A stretch of 64,000 nucleotides of DNA, from contig BNZI01000002.1 in assembly GCA_026000945.1 (NCBI GenBank), positions 62,001 through 126,000 on the forward strand. Direction: 5' to 3'. Both the position numbers and the translations under genes were made by a program. Within the stretch, counting starts at the first letter, position 1. Every line of letters begins with the position of its first letter. This stretch comes from Clostridia bacterium. GTDB taxonomy: Bacteria > Bacillota > Clostridia > Lachnospirales > Lachnospiraceae. The notes under the pieces were generated by a model. The model was not told where the DNA came from, searched no databases, and was given only the letters and a program-made list of their open reading frames with translations. Of the stretch, positions 34,620 to 45,395 are shown one piece after another.

Positions 34620-37600
34620 TTAGTCTTTATGGTGTTCATCATAGTGTTTACGTTTTTTTAGTAGCATGAAAATCACTCCAAAAGAAAGGAAAAATGTAAT
34701 TGTATAGAGTACAATGTTGGATTTATCTCCTGTTTTTGGATAATTTGATTGTCCTGAATTTCCATTTCCTCCTTGTCCTGTATTACTATTATTTGCTGCT
34801 TTAATGGTAATCTTGGTGGCTTTCGTTACAGTTTTTCCTTGTGCTTCCAAAGTAAAGGTTAAAGGATAAATTCCCCCGTTTTCTTTTGCATTTAGGATAT
34901 TGTTGAATTCAAAGGTATTAACTTTTACATCATCCACACCTGGAAGAGCTAAACTTCTGCTATTTCTCGTACTTAGGTCTAGTGCAACTCTAAGATTCGC
35001 ACGTTCTTTAACACTTTTTTCTGTCAACTGGCGAACTTCTTCGTGAGGAATAATACTATCGTTAGCTTCCAAGCTGATATGAAGATCCTTGACAGTAATT
35101 TGTGTGGTGATTGTTAAACTATCTTTTTCAGAAATGGCAAAGGTAACAGGATAACTTCCTTCTTTAGGCAAAACGCCATGCATGCCTACGATTTCTACCG
35201 GAACTTCTTCTCCTGTTCTTTTCGAAATCGCTGTTGCTTTGCTTAGGTTTTTTACTTTTGCATTATCTAAATTTTGGGCATCTAATATGCTGATGAGTAT
35301 ATTGTTAGCGAAAAGGATATATTCATCATCCTCGGCAATGTTGCTAAAATCAGAAATGACAACCCCTTTAATTGTTTTAGCTACGCTAATTTTTTCTGTG
35401 ATGGCGATGGTAATGGGGTAGAAGCCTTGTGTTGCACTGTATCCTCCATTATCTAACACGCTAATTGTCATTAGTTTTGTGCCTGAATTACTTACTTTCC
35501 ATGCTTTTGCTTTGGCATTTAAGATAATATCGGTTTCACTTACTCTTACATCGGATGATTTCTTGACGAAACTTTCTGCATGGAAAATATAAGATTCTTC
35601 TATAAAATAAGTTCCATCATTTACCACAACAACTAAAGTTTGACTTACTGTATTGGTGTCTGAATCTGTTATGCTATATACTATCTCATAGATTCCTACC
35701 TTAGATGTATTGACCTGTCCATTGACGGTGATCTTATCTGTGATATCGCCATCTTCAATATCTATAGCAATTATACCTTCTCTATCGTCAAATAGGTCTC
35801 CTACTTCTAAAATAACAGGATTGCTAGAGAATGTTAATTTTGGAGGATTTCCATTGCTAACGGTAATTTGAACATTCACTTGTACACTAGGTTTAGGAAC
35901 GACAACAAAGCTTATTGGATATTTTCCCACAACACCTAAAACTCCATGGGATCCTTTGAGTGCTACTACAGCTTCTGCACCAGTGGCTTTGTGGATCGCT
36001 TTAACCTTAGTTAAACTTTGAATTTGTGCATTATCGATACTATTGGCTGTTGCAGTATTGATTTGTGCATCCTCTGCGTAGATGGCATATTCCGACTCTT
36101 CTACTAAATGTCCGTTGTCAGATACGACAATCGCTTGTATTGTTTTGGTAACAGTGGGTGATTCTGCTACAGCCACTGTAATCGAGTATACTCCTTGTGC
36201 AGAGCTATAACCACCTCGATCGATAACACTTACGGGTATTTCTGCTTTATCTGTTGGACTGAGTTTCCATGCTTTAGCCTTGGTAGCAGATAAAATTTCT
36301 ACGTCCTCGCCTTTTACAGCAGATTCTTTTTTGAAGAAGCTTTCTGCTTGCAACAGATAAGGATACGCTAAAACATAGCTTCCATCATCAACCACTACAA
36401 TTAGAGTTTGTGTTACCGTATTGTGATCTGAATCCGTTACGCTATAAATGAGTTCATAAATTCCAGCCACTGCTGTATTGACTGTTCCACTAACTGTAAT
36501 CTTACCAGTGAGATCTCCGTCTTCTACGTCTGTGGCACTCACTCCAGACATAGGGTCAAAAGGATTTCCCACTTTGATAATTACAGGATTTGTAGGAATA
36601 ACCAAAACTGGCGTATTGCGGTCATTAACTTCTACTGTGGCACTCACTTCTAAACTTGGTTTAGTAGAGATAACAAATTTGACAGGATATAGTCCAGCGA
36701 TAGGCAAAACTCCATGCGCATTTCCCAAAATATCAACCGTTACTTCTGAGCCTGTTGCTTTTTGAATTGACTTAGCATTCGTCAAGGTTTTTACTTGCTC
36801 ATTCGTCAAACTTTTAGCCACTGTAGTATTAATGAGTACATCTTCAGCATAGAGGATATATTCTGCATCTTCTACCCAATGTCCATGGTCAGATACGACT
36901 ATAGCTGAAATTGTTTTTGATACATTGGTATTTTCACTTACACTGATGGTAATGGAGTAAGTTCCTTGTTTAGCTGTATAGCCTCCATTATCAATGACAT
37001 GGACAGGTTTTTCTACTCTTGTTGTACTTTCTATTTTCCATGCCTTTGCTTTCGTATCAGATAGAATATCTGTCTGATCTGTCTTTACATCAGATTCTTT
37101 CTTGAAGAAACTTTCGGCCCGTAAAATATAATTTCCGTCAATGATATACGTTCCATTATTCACAATAGCAACTACATTTTGGCTTATGGTATTGTAATCA
37201 GAATCCGTAACACTGTAGACGAGGTCATAAATTTCTACCACGGAAGTATTTACTGTACCATTTACCATAATTTTAGCGGTCAGATCTCCATCTTCTGAAT
37301 CTGTTGCGCTTATGCCAGATAGCGCGTTAAATGTGTCTCCTACATGAAGTACAATTGGATTGGAAGAAATCGTAAGAGTTGGTGCATTTCCATTGCTTAC
37401 TAAGACAGAAACACTCACTTGTACGCTGGTTTTTTGAGTGACCACAAAAGTAATGGGATAAGTTCCTATCGTAGGCAAAATACCATGAGCGCCTTTAATA
37501 TCCGTGGCTACTTCTGTGCCGGTTGCTTTTTTGATGGCTTTGACTTTCGTTAAGGTTTTTACTTGCGCATCGTCTATACTGGAAGCAACAGTAGTATTGA

Positions 37601-40600
37601 TCTGGATATCTTCGGCATAAAGGATATATTCTGGATCTGTATCAATTACAGTTCCCTTATCGGATACAACAATTGCTTGTATTATTTTGCTTACGCTTAA
37701 TTCTTCTGCCACAGAAAAGGTAATCGAATAAGTGCCCTGTGTATTAGCATATCCTCCTGCATTCGTTACGTTGACCGGTTTTTCGTTTCTTCCTGAATCA
37801 TCAATTTTCCATGCCTTTGCTTTGGCATCCGCTAGGATATCGACTTCGCTTGTTTTAACATCAGATTCTTTTTTGAAGAAACTTTCTGCTTGTAAAACAT
37901 AGTCTTTGCCGATCACATACGTTCCGTCATTGACGACGACAACCAAAGTTTTGCTTACGGTATTGTAATCAGAATCCGTGACGCTATAAATTAAGTCATA
38001 AATTCCCGCTACCGAGATATTGACTGTACCACTTATCGTGATGTTAGCGGTAAGGTCCCCATCTTCTGTGTCTGATGCGCTGACGTTGCTCATCGGATCA
38101 AAGCTTTCTCCTACCTGTAAAACAGTAGGATTTGAAGAAAGTGTTAAACCTGGCTTATCTCCGTTACTTACGAGGATATCTACAGTGATTTCTAAACTCG
38201 TTTTTGCACTGAGGACAAAACTTACCGGATAAGTTCCTTCCGTTGGCAAAACATTATGCGAACCTTTTAAGTCTACGTTTACTTCATTACCGGTTGCTTT
38301 TTTGATGGCTTTGACTTTCGTTAAAATTTTTACTTGTGTATCATCTAATTTACTTGCTTCAGTCGTATTGATTTGCGCATTTTCCGCAAAAAGGATATAT
38401 TCAACATCTTCAACAATAGTTCCCTGATCAGAAATAACAATCGCTGTGATGGCCTTACTTACACTAGTATTTTCTGCTATTGCAATGGAAATTGAGTAAG
38501 AACCGGCAACATTGGTATATCCTCCATCATCGGATAGGGTAGTGGGGATTTCGTTTTTACCAGTAGAATCTACTTTCCATGCCTGTGCTTTGGTAGCAGA
38601 TAACACATCTGACACATTTGTTTTTACGTCTGATTCTTTTTTGATGAAACTTTCTGCTTGTAAAATATAAGCATTATCCACAACATACGTTCCATCATTC
38701 ACAACAACAATCAAGGTCTTACTTACCGTATTGTGATCAGAATCCGTTACACTGTAAATGAGTTCATAAATACCTGTTACTTGTGTGTTGACTGTTCCAC
38801 TGACTGTAATTTTATTGGTTAGATCTCCATCTTCTGTATCTGTGGCGCTTACTCCTGCTCGGTCATCAAAATTGTCTCCAAGTTTTACTACACTAGGGCT
38901 AGGAGGAAGGATGAGTGTAGGAATATTTCGGTTATTTACAAACACTACAACACTTACTTCTACACTAGGTTTTGGTACAACGACAAAACTTACCGGATAA
39001 TTTGCTTCCGTAGGCAAAATTCCATGTGCCCCGCCTTTGATTTCTACGTCTGCGGCAGTGCCTGTTGCTTTTTGGATTGCTTTGGCTTTTGTTAAGGTTT
39101 TAACTTGGTCATTATCCAGGCTAGAAGCTGTAGTCGTGTTGATTTGTACATCTTCTGCATAAATGACATATTCTGCATCTTCTACTAAGTTTCCGCTGTC
39201 GGATACCACCACAGCTTTTATCGTCTTGCTGGTGCTTGTATTTTCTGTTACCATCAGGCTAATCGAATACGTGCCTTCTGCATTGCTATAGCCACCTTTA
39301 TTGTCTACACGGATTGGTTTTTCTACTTTTCCTGTGTTGTCTACTTTCCATGCTTTGGCTTTAGCTGCAGATAAAATATCGGTATCGTTGGTACTGACAT
39401 CAGATTCTTTCTTGAAGAAACTTTCTGCCTGTAAAATATAATTTCCGTCCACAACATACGTTCTATCATTGACAATGACCACCACGGTTTGACTTACGGT
39501 ATTAAAGTCAGAATCCGTAACGCTGTAGATCAAGTCATAGATTCCTACCACGGAAGTATCTACCGTACCAGTTATGGTGATTTTGCCCGTGAGATCTCCA
39601 TCTTCTGGATCACTTGCACTTATTCCTGTTCGCTCATTAAAAGAATCTCCCTTGTTGACCACGACGGGATTTTTAGGAATCGTTAATGTTGGCAGATTTC
39701 CATTATTTACAGTTACGGTAACACTAACTTCTAGGCTAGGTTTTATGGTCACAACAAAGGTGATAGGATAGTCTCCTTGCGTGGGCAAAATTCCATGAGA
39801 TCCTTTGATATCTGTGGCTACTTCTGTACCTGTTGCTTTTTTGATGGCTTTGACTTTGGTCAATGTTTTTATTTGTCCATCGTCTATACCAGAAGCCACA
39901 GTAGTATTGATTTGGATATCCTCGGCATAAAGGATATATTCTGCATCTTCTACCACAGTTCCCTTATCGGAAATGACAATGGCTAGTACAGTCTTATTTG
40001 CACCGCTATTTTCTGATGTAGCAATAGAAATGGAATAACTGCCTTGCGTATTTGTATATCCACCATCACTTGTTACAATTACTGGTATCTCTATTTTTCC
40101 GGTTGTTTCTACTCTCCATGCCTTTGCTTTAGCATCAGATAAAATAGCTGCTTCGTTTGTTTTAACATCAGCTTCTTTTTTGACGAAGCTTTCTGCTTGT
40201 AAAATATAATTTTTATCGATGATATATGTTCCATCATTAATTACGATAACCTGAGTTTGACTCACTGTATTATAGTCTGAATCAGTCACACTATAGGCTA
40301 CTTCGTAAATTCCGACTACTTGAGTATTCACGGTACCATTGACGATAATTTTGTTTGTAAGGTCTCCATCTTCTATGTCTGTTGCACTTACACCTGCTAG
40401 GTCACTAAAAGAATCTCCAATATTTAATTCGATAGGACCTGTCGGAAGGACAAGCACTGGTGCATTGCGATTATTTACTTGTATAGCTGCTCTTACTTCT
40501 AAACTAGGCTTTTGACTGACAAAGAAAGTGATGGGGTATGTACCGATAATTGGTAAAACTCCATGTGTACCTCTCTTAATTTCTGCGCTTACTTCTAAGC

Positions 40601-43127
40601 CTGTTCCTTTGTGAATCGCTTTGAGTTTGGTCAAACTGATGACTTGTGTATTATCTAAAGTATCTGCTGTTGTAGTATTGATTAAAGCATCTTCAGCGTA
40701 GATGGCATATTCAGAGTCTTCTACTACAGTGCCATTATCAGAAACAACGATTGCTTGTATAGTTTTGCTTACGCTTTGTTCTTCGTCTACTGCTATGACA
40801 ATCGCATAAGTACCTTCTGTAGCCGTATATCCTCCAGTAGCCAAAATTTTGGCAGGAATTTCTTGTGTAGATGTGGATTCAATTTTCCATGCTTTTGAAT
40901 TACTGTCAGATAAAATATCCCCATCGTTTGTTTTTACCATAGATTCTTTTTTAAAGAAACTTTCTGCTTGTAAAATATAAGGATGAGACATGACATAAGT
41001 TCCATCATTGACCACAACAACCATGGTTTCGCTTACTGTATTGTAATCGGAATCTGTGACACTGTAAGTCAGCTCATAGATGCCTATTGCTGCGGTATTA
41101 ACCATTCCACTGACTGTGACCTTGTTGGTGAGGTCTCCATCTTCAACATCGCTAGCACTCACACCATTTGTAGGATCAAAAACATCTCCTACTGAAAGTT
41201 CTACTGACGGAAAAGGCAAGGATATGCTGGGTTGGTTTCGATTATTTACTACGACATCTATAGTCAATTCTAGACTGGGTTTTAGACTGATGATGAAAGT
41301 AATCGGATAAGTTGCCGGATTCGTTAAAATTCCGTGAGAGCCACCTTTAATTTCTACATCTGCGGCAACTCCTGTTGCTTTATTGATCGCTTGAACTTTA
41401 GTCAAGGTTTTTACTTGATCATTATCCACGTTTTCGGCTATCTTAGAATTGATTAAGGCGTCTTCTGCATAAATAAAATATTCTGCATCTTCTATGATCT
41501 TTCCTTCATCTGGTACAACGGTAGCGGTGATCGTTTTTTGCACAGTATCATTTTCATCTATCGCTAAAACAATAGAATAGACTCCTATTGTTTGCGTATA
41601 AGCTCCATCATCGAAAATTTTTACCGGAATCTCTACCGTTCCTGTATCCTCTATTTTCCATGCTTTTGCTGTGCTATCTGCCAACAAAGTAGATTCTTGC
41701 ACATCTACCACGGATAGGGGTTTAATAAAACTTTTCGCTTGCAAAATATAATTCTGGTCAATCACATAAGATCCATCATTTACTACTACAACGACCTCTT
41801 TAGTAGCCTGATATCCTTTTGCATTCTGAACACTATAGGTCAGAGAATAGATTCCAACGATAGTGGTATCTACAGTTCCGCTAACAGAGATCTGGCTGGT
41901 AAGATCTCCATCATCTACATCACTTGCACTAACCCCATCCATAGCATCAAAAATATCTCCTAATTGAATTTCTTTTGGACTAACAACAACCAAATCAGGT
42001 AAGGCTTCCCATCGTGCATATAAAGTCAAAATCGACTGATCTACTAGACTAGAATCCAAATCAATAGGCGCTACAGTCGTAGTGGCTTCATTTCCACCTG
42101 TACTGGCTGTCCACCAACCAGTAAAAACGTATCCTGAACGTGTAACTGTCGGCAATGTACTAAACTTATCTGTCGTGATCATACTCATATCGTTTGGTGG
42201 AGAAGCCGAGCCTTGTCCATCAAATTTTATCGTCACTTTATGGTTAAGAGATGACCATCGTGCATATAAAATCAAGGTTGAATTGTCGCTCAAACTAGAA
42301 TTTAAATCAAGAGGCGTTACATTGGTGGTTGCTTGACTTCCGCCTGTACTGCTTGCCACTGTCCACCAACCATCAAAAGAGTATCCCGGACGTGTGACTG
42401 TCGGCAATGCACTAAATTTATCTGTCGTGATCATATTCACATTACTAGGTGAAGCTACACCTTGCCCATCAAATTTTACCGTGACTTGATGATTGAGAGA
42501 TGTCCAACGTGCATATAACGTCAAGGTCGAATTATTGCCCAAACTAGAATTTAAATCAAGAGGTGTTATACTGGTTGTTGCTTCACTTCCGCCTGTACTA
42601 CCTGAAACTGACCACCAACCATCAAAAGAATATCCTGGACGTGTGACCGTCGGTAATGCCTTAAATTTATCTACCGTAAGCATACTCACATCACTTGGTG
42701 AAGAAGTTGCACCTTGCCCATCAAATTTTATCGTCACTTTATGCTGAGGTATTTTCCACTGTGCATATAAAACTCCACGGTTTGTTCCATTGTTGATAAT
42801 ACTGTCAAACGGCTTATCTGCCTGAGCTATCGTTCCGCCACCACTTGGATTAGTAAGCCAGCAGTCAAACGCATAACCTTTAGGATGTGTAACTACAGGA
42901 AAAGGTCCTATAGGATCTTTTCTTCGATCGGTATAAGTTTTGGTAGTTGATCCAGTACCGCCATTAGCATCAAAGTAAATATACGCTGTGTAATCTGCTC
43001 TAACTTCTGGCTTATTGGCAGGCTCTTCGGAAGCATTGGACTGAATATAAGTAGAGGAAACTAAGCCCATTAGCAACACAAAAACGATCCATAAACTAAA
43101 TTTTTTTCTATTTTTTGGTATACTCAT
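34620..43127 (-). CDS. Giant YPKTG-anchored surface protein with InlB-type and Ig-like repeats
   Basis: The 2835-residue protein has a signal peptide (KKFSLWIVFVLLMGLVSS), then four InlB B-repeat (Listeria-Bacteroides type) modules of about 75 residues with patterns such as KFDGQG and GYSFDGWW, ending with YARW. Nine tandem ~257-residue modules follow. Each opens with an Ig-like DUF5011-type domain (ASDxEDGDLTxKI, GTVNTxVxGIYELxYSVTDSD), then VVNDGTY, ILQAESFFKKESDV, AKAWKV, and a second conserved half (EDAEYILYAED, LTKVKAIxKATG, GSHGILP, YPITFVV). A Gly/Asn spacer leads to the sortase motif YPKTGD, a membrane helix and a positive tail (KKRKH). It is probably a cell-wall-linked adhesin. GGTGG precedes the ATG by three bases; the R1 repeat copy C lies just upstream. 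Confidence 0.92.
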   Translation of the reverse strand: MSIPKNRKKFSLWIVFVLLMGLVSSTYIQSNASEEPANKPEVRADYTAYIYFDANGGTGSTTKTYTDRRKDPIGPFPVVTHPKGYAFDCWLTNPSGGGTIAQADKPFDSIINNGTNRGVLYAQWKIPQHKVTIKFDGQGATSSPSDVSMLTVDKFKALPTVTRPGYSFDGWWSVSGSTGGSEATTSITPLDLNSSLGNNSTLTLYARWTSLNHQVTVKFDGQGVASPSNVNMITTDKFSALPTVTRPGYSFDGWWTVASSTGGSQATTNVTPLDLNSSLSDNSTLILYARWSSLNHKVTIKFDGQGSASPPNDMSMITTDKFSTLPTVTRSGYVFTGWWTASTGGNEATTTVAPIDLDSSLVDQSILTLYARWEALPDLVVVSPKEIQLGDIFDAMDGVSASDVDDGDLTSQISVSGTVDTTIVGIYSLTYSVQNAKGYQATKEVVVVVNDGSYVIDQNYILQAKSFIKPLSVVDVQESTLLADSTAKAWKIEDTGTVEIPVKIFDDGAYTQTIGVYSIVLAIDENDTVQKTITATVVPDEGKIIEDAEYFIYAEDALINSKIAENVDNDQVKTLTKVQAINKATGVAADVEIKGGSHGILTNPATYPITFIISLKPSLELTIDVVVNNRNQPSISLPFPSVELSVGDVFDPTNGVSASDVEDGDLTNKVTVSGMVNTAAIGIYELTYSVTDSDYNTVSETMVVVVNDGTYVMSHPYILQAESFFKKESMVKTNDGDILSDSNSKAWKIESTSTQEIPAKILATGGYTATEGTYAIVIAVDEEQSVSKTIQAIVVSDNGTVVEDSEYAIYAEDALINTTTADTLDNTQVISLTKLKAIHKGTGLEVSAEIKRGTHGVLPIIGTYPITFFVSQKPSLEVRAAIQVNNRNAPVLVLPTGPIELNIGDSFSDLAGVSATDIEDGDLTNKIIVNGTVNTQVVGIYEVAYSVTDSDYNTVSQTQVIVINDGTYIIDKNYILQAESFVKKEADVKTNEAAILSDAKAKAWRVETTGKIEIPVIVTSDGGYTNTQGSYSISIATSENSGANKTVLAIVISDKGTVVEDAEYILYAEDIQINTTVASGIDDGQIKTLTKVKAIKKATGTEVATDIKGSHGILPTQGDYPITFVVTIKPSLEVSVTVTVNNGNLPTLTIPKNPVVVNKGDSFNERTGISASDPEDGDLTGKITITGTVDTSVVGIYDLIYSVTDSDFNTVSQTVVVIVNDRTYVVDGNYILQAESFFKKESDVSTNDTDILSAAKAKAWKVDNTGKVEKPIRVDNKGGYSNAEGTYSISLMVTENTSTSKTIKAVVVSDSGNLVEDAEYVIYAEDVQINTTTASSLDNDQVKTLTKAKAIQKATGTAADVEIKGGAHGILPTEANYPVSFVVVPKPSVEVSVVVFVNNRNIPTLILPPSPSVVKLGDNFDDRAGVSATDTEDGDLTNKITVSGTVNTQVTGIYELIYSVTDSDHNTVSKTLIVVVNDGTYVVDNAYILQAESFIKKESDVKTNVSDVLSATKAQAWKVDSTGKNEIPTTLSDDGGYTNVAGSYSISIAIAENTSVSKAITAIVISDQGTIVEDVEYILFAENAQINTTEASKLDDTQVKILTKVKAIKKATGNEVNVDLKGSHNVLPTEGTYPVSFVLSAKTSLEITVDILVSNGDKPGLTLSSNPTVLQVGESFDPMSNVSASDTEDGDLTANITISGTVNISVAGIYDLIYSVTDSDYNTVSKTLVVVVNDGTYVIGKDYVLQAESFFKKESDVKTSEVDILADAKAKAWKIDDSGRNEKPVNVTNAGGYANTQGTYSITFSVAEELSVSKIIQAIVVSDKGTVIDTDPEYILYAEDIQINTTVASSIDDAQVKTLTKVKAIKKATGTEVATDIKGAHGILPTIGTYPITFVVTQKTSVQVSVSVLVSNGNAPTLTISSNPIVLHVGDTFNALSGISATDSEDGDLTAKIMVNGTVNTSVVEIYDLVYSVTDSDYNTISQNVVAIVNNGTYIIDGNYILRAESFFKKESDVKTDQTDILSDTKAKAWKIESTTRVEKPVHVIDNGGYTAKQGTYSITISVSENTNVSKTISAIVVSDHGHWVEDAEYILYAEDVLINTTVAKSLTNEQVKTLTNAKSIQKATGSEVTVDILGNAHGVLPIAGLYPVKFVISTKPSLEVSATVEVNDRNTPVLVIPTNPVIIKVGNPFDPMSGVSATDVEDGDLTGKITVSGTVNTAVAGIYELIYSVTDSDHNTVTQTLIVVVDDGSYVLAYPYLLQAESFFKKESAVKGEDVEILSATKAKAWKLSPTDKAEIPVSVIDRGGYSSAQGVYSITVAVAESPTVTKTIQAIVVSDNGHLVEESEYAIYAEDAQINTATANSIDNAQIQSLTKVKAIHKATGAEAVVALKGSHGVLGVVGKYPISFVVVPKPSVQVNVQITVSNGNPPKLTFSSNPVILEVGDLFDDREGIIAIDIEDGDITDKITVNGQVNTSKVGIYEIVYSITDSDTNTVSQTLVVVVNDGTYFIEESYIFHAESFVKKSSDVRVSETDIILNAKAKAWKVSNSGTKLMTISVLDNGGYSATQGFYPITIAITEKISVAKTIKGVVISDFSNIAEDDEYILFANNILISILDAQNLDNAKVKNLSKATAISKRTGEEVPVEIVGMHGVLPKEGSYPVTFAISEKDSLTITTQITVKDLHISLEANDSIIPHEEVRQLTEKSVKERANLRVALDLSTRNSRSLALPGVDDVKVNTFEFNNILNAKENGGIYPLTFTLEAQGKTVTKATKITIKAANNSNTGQGGNGNSGQSNYPKTGDKSNIVLYTITFFLSFGVIFMLLKKRKHYDEHHKD
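35400..42000 (-). repeat. Nine tandem ~770-bp coding modules in the giant surface protein gene
   Basis: The Gly-Asp-Leu-Thr codons of the Ig-like units recur near 41898, 41129, 40358, 39590, 38818, 38050, 37278, 36508 and 35738, a spacing of 768-772 bp. Neighbouring modules share long near-identical stretches, while the first and ninth are the most divergent. Such arrays can gain or lose modules by recombination and are also prone to assembly collapse. Confidence 0.85.
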
Positions 43128-43152
43128 TTTCCACCTATCGTCTTTTTATGAC

Positions 43153-43275
43153 ACGATATAATAAGCAAAAACGCTTATTATATCGTTTATGCACACAATT
43201 TGATTAGGAAGATAATGTGCAAAGCACACTCAAATTGGCGCGATCATGATTGACTTCGCAATCATGATATAATAA
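43153..43275 (+). repeat. R1 structured repeat, copy C
   Basis: Bounded by GATATAATAA on both sides. AAACGCTTATTATATC shows a paired change (GCTTATT/AATAAGC) against the other copies. The middle and last hairpins match copy D. It ends 26 bp from the start of the giant gene, in its leader. Confidence 0.8.
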
Positions 43276-43385
43276 AAATTGATATTTTTCTTATTATTTT
43301 ATTGATGAGTTTCTTTAAGATTTTGTAAGTATCTTATTGACAAAAAAGTTACACTACAACTTAAGTAAGCTTAACATACTTCCTC

Positions 43386-43901
43386 TTACTGCTGAGTAAA
43401 ACCGATTTCTTTTAGTTTCTCTTCGACTTGTGCAATATTTTCCATTGCAGTAAGTTCAAATACATTAGGGAGAGGTTCTCCTTCGGCTTCATTGGTATTG
43501 ACTGTGGAGACAACAGTTAATTTTTTTTCTTGTTCATTGACCAGAATTTCATGGTTAATGCCTTTACTTGTATGTTCAGGATTGATGTACTGATCGGTAT
43601 AAAGTTGCTTTAGGTCTGCTAAGCTATGCTTTTCAAACATACTATCGGGAATTGCTGCTTCATATTGACGAACAACTTTGGTAACACTATCTCCTTGGTG
43701 AGTAATTTTATATTGTGTAGAAATGCCTGAATTTGTTTCTTTGGCATAAACAATAGGATTTTTCTTATCTTGTCCTGCTTGATTACTTTCATTTGCTGTG
43801 CTTGTTTTTGAATTTGTTTGAGGTGTACAGCCAGGCATGATGAAAGGAAATAAATATAATAATAAAGTCATCAGTAGCACTTTTTTATGCATAATTTTCA
43901 T
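43386..43901 (-). CDS. DUF1307 family lipoprotein
   Basis: A 171-residue lipoprotein with lipobox IMPGC (Cys 25) and a DUF1307 (YehR-like) domain: YKITHQGDSVTKVVRQYEAAIPDSMF, LYTDQYIN, GINHEILVNEQEKKLTVVSTVN and the end FELTAMENIAQVEEKLKEIGF. GGAG lies eight bases before the ATG at 43901. YehR-like proteins have no established function. The gene stands between the giant surface protein and a 1.5-kb gene-free stretch. Confidence 0.8.
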   Translation of the reverse strand: MKIMHKKVLLMTLLLYLFPFIMPGCTPQTNSKTSTANESNQAGQDKKNPIVYAKETNSGISTQYKITHQGDSVTKVVRQYEAAIPDSMFEKHSLADLKQLYTDQYINPEHTSKGINHEILVNEQEKKLTVVSTVNTNEAEGEPLPNVFELTAMENIAQVEEKLKEIGFTQQ

Positions 43902-44636
43902 CTTTAATTCTCCTTTTCCTTCTATTTTATTTTCTTTTTTGTTCTATTTTAATTTAGTGATTTATTCTTGGCTCTATGTCTTAATTCTGAGTCAATGTTT
44001 AGCTTTTTTAGATTTTTTCTTGAAAATATTAAAAATAGATGAAATATTTTTTTTGGTTTTCATGTTTTATGTTCCTTTCTTTTTGTGCAAATAAAATAAT
44101 ATTCACATGATCAACGGAGTTTGTGTGCAAAAATCAAAAGCAGACCAGAGGTGAGACTATATACCTCTATTGGTTGTAATCTGTCACTAAAAAAACTACA
44201 AGTTTTTCTAGAAATGAGATGTTTTAGCCTAGGCACCATCCAAAACAATCATAGAAGAGAAGTTTGATGGAAATATTGAAATACGCTAGCATAAAGTGCT
44301 TTAAATATAACCTGCTAATCAAACAAAAAGTAGCTAAATCTCAATGCCTATTATCGACAAAATAAAAGAACGTATGCAGTTATTTATACTCATTATCTAT
44401 ATATAATGTATAGATATGGACATGTATCAAAAATAACGAAATGATCCTATCAAAAAATTTATTTTTAACAAAAAAGAGTGTGATCAAACTTTATTTACAA
44501 GTAAAACGGAAACAACTCCTAATATCAATTTTTAGTAAAGCAGATCAATGAAAATTGATATTATATAGAAAAAAGACATGAACAGTAAAGAATACCTTTA
44601 GGTAAAAAATAACTAACACTCCCTGATTGTCTGGAT

Positions 44637-44910
44637 AACGTAAGGGCGAAATTTTACCGCCTGTTGGTATGATTGATGATATGATACTCAGTCATTAACA
44701 GATAATGCCGTATATGTGTTTGGATCATATGCGAATATTCTTTTTCTTGTTTTGTCGATACGTGACGGGCAGCAAAATACTGCCCCTACGTCTTCTTTTA
44801 TTTCGATAATTTTCTTTGTTGTAGGTGATTTTCCGCAATAATATCGGATGATAATCGTAATCTACAAGGCTCCTTTTTAACGTAGGGCGGCATTCTGCCG
44901 CCCGTTGGTA
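44637..44910. repeat. Three R3 REP-like palindromes in a 1.5-kb gene-free stretch
   Basis: AGGGCGAAATTTTACCGCCT (44643), GGGCAGCAAAATACTGCCCC (44767) and GGGCGGCATTCTGCCGCCC (44885-44903) each carry the R3 core, the first and third in reverse orientation to the second. The whole interval 43902-45427 has no gene that I can support; besides these it holds R1 copies D and E, a small GAGGT/ACCTC hairpin at 44149, and AT-rich sequence. Confidence 0.65.
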
Positions 44911-45187
44911 TTGATTCAATTCGATTCACCTCTGATGTCATGGAGATTGCCCGTTTATCTCAGCTATAATTAGCAGTTAAAACTTCTGTAAATTGCGTTT
45001 CATTTTGTTTTGTCGAAGGCAAACGTTGACCTTTTAAGCTTGCGTTTAAATAAGCTTTGGAATTTGCCATTAAGACATATATGAAAAAAGTGTTTAAAAC
45101 ATCAATTCACAAAAACAGGTAATTTTATGCTTAATAAAAAATATTAAAGATCTGCTTTCCATTGACACAAAGGAAAATATCCTATAA

Positions 45188-45395
45188 GATATAATAAACA
45201 AAACGTTTATTATATCTTTTATGCACACAATTTGATTAGGAAGATGATGTGCAAAGCACACTCAAATTGGCGCGATCATGATTGACTTCGCAATCATGAT
45301 ATAATAAATAAAAACGTTTATTATATCTTTTATGCACACAATTTGATTAGGAAAATGATGTGCAAAGCACATTTAAATTGGCGCAACCATGATAA
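45188..45395 (+). repeat. R1 structured repeats, tandem copies D and E
   Basis: Copy D runs from GATATAATAA at 45188 to the next GATATAATAA at 45298, which is also the first 10 bases of copy E. Copy E loses the end of the third hairpin (AACCATGATAAAATAT) and stops 33 bp before the lipoprotein start. The shared boundary shows the repeat unit and suggests growth by unequal recombination at the 10-bp direct repeat. Confidence 0.85.

Noticed and set aside
35182-42747. Several plus-strand frames of 65-95 codons opposite the giant gene
   Set aside because: They recur at the module period and are the complement of the repeated coding modules.
44725-44919. Small frame with Arg/Lys-rich product
   Set aside because: It is a translation of the R3 palindromes (AAECRPT-type peptide) and not a gene.
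14181-45395. R1 repeats as CRISPR array or attachment sites
   Set aside because: Copies are dispersed, about 120 bp each and built of hairpins; no spacers, cas genes or integrase are present.
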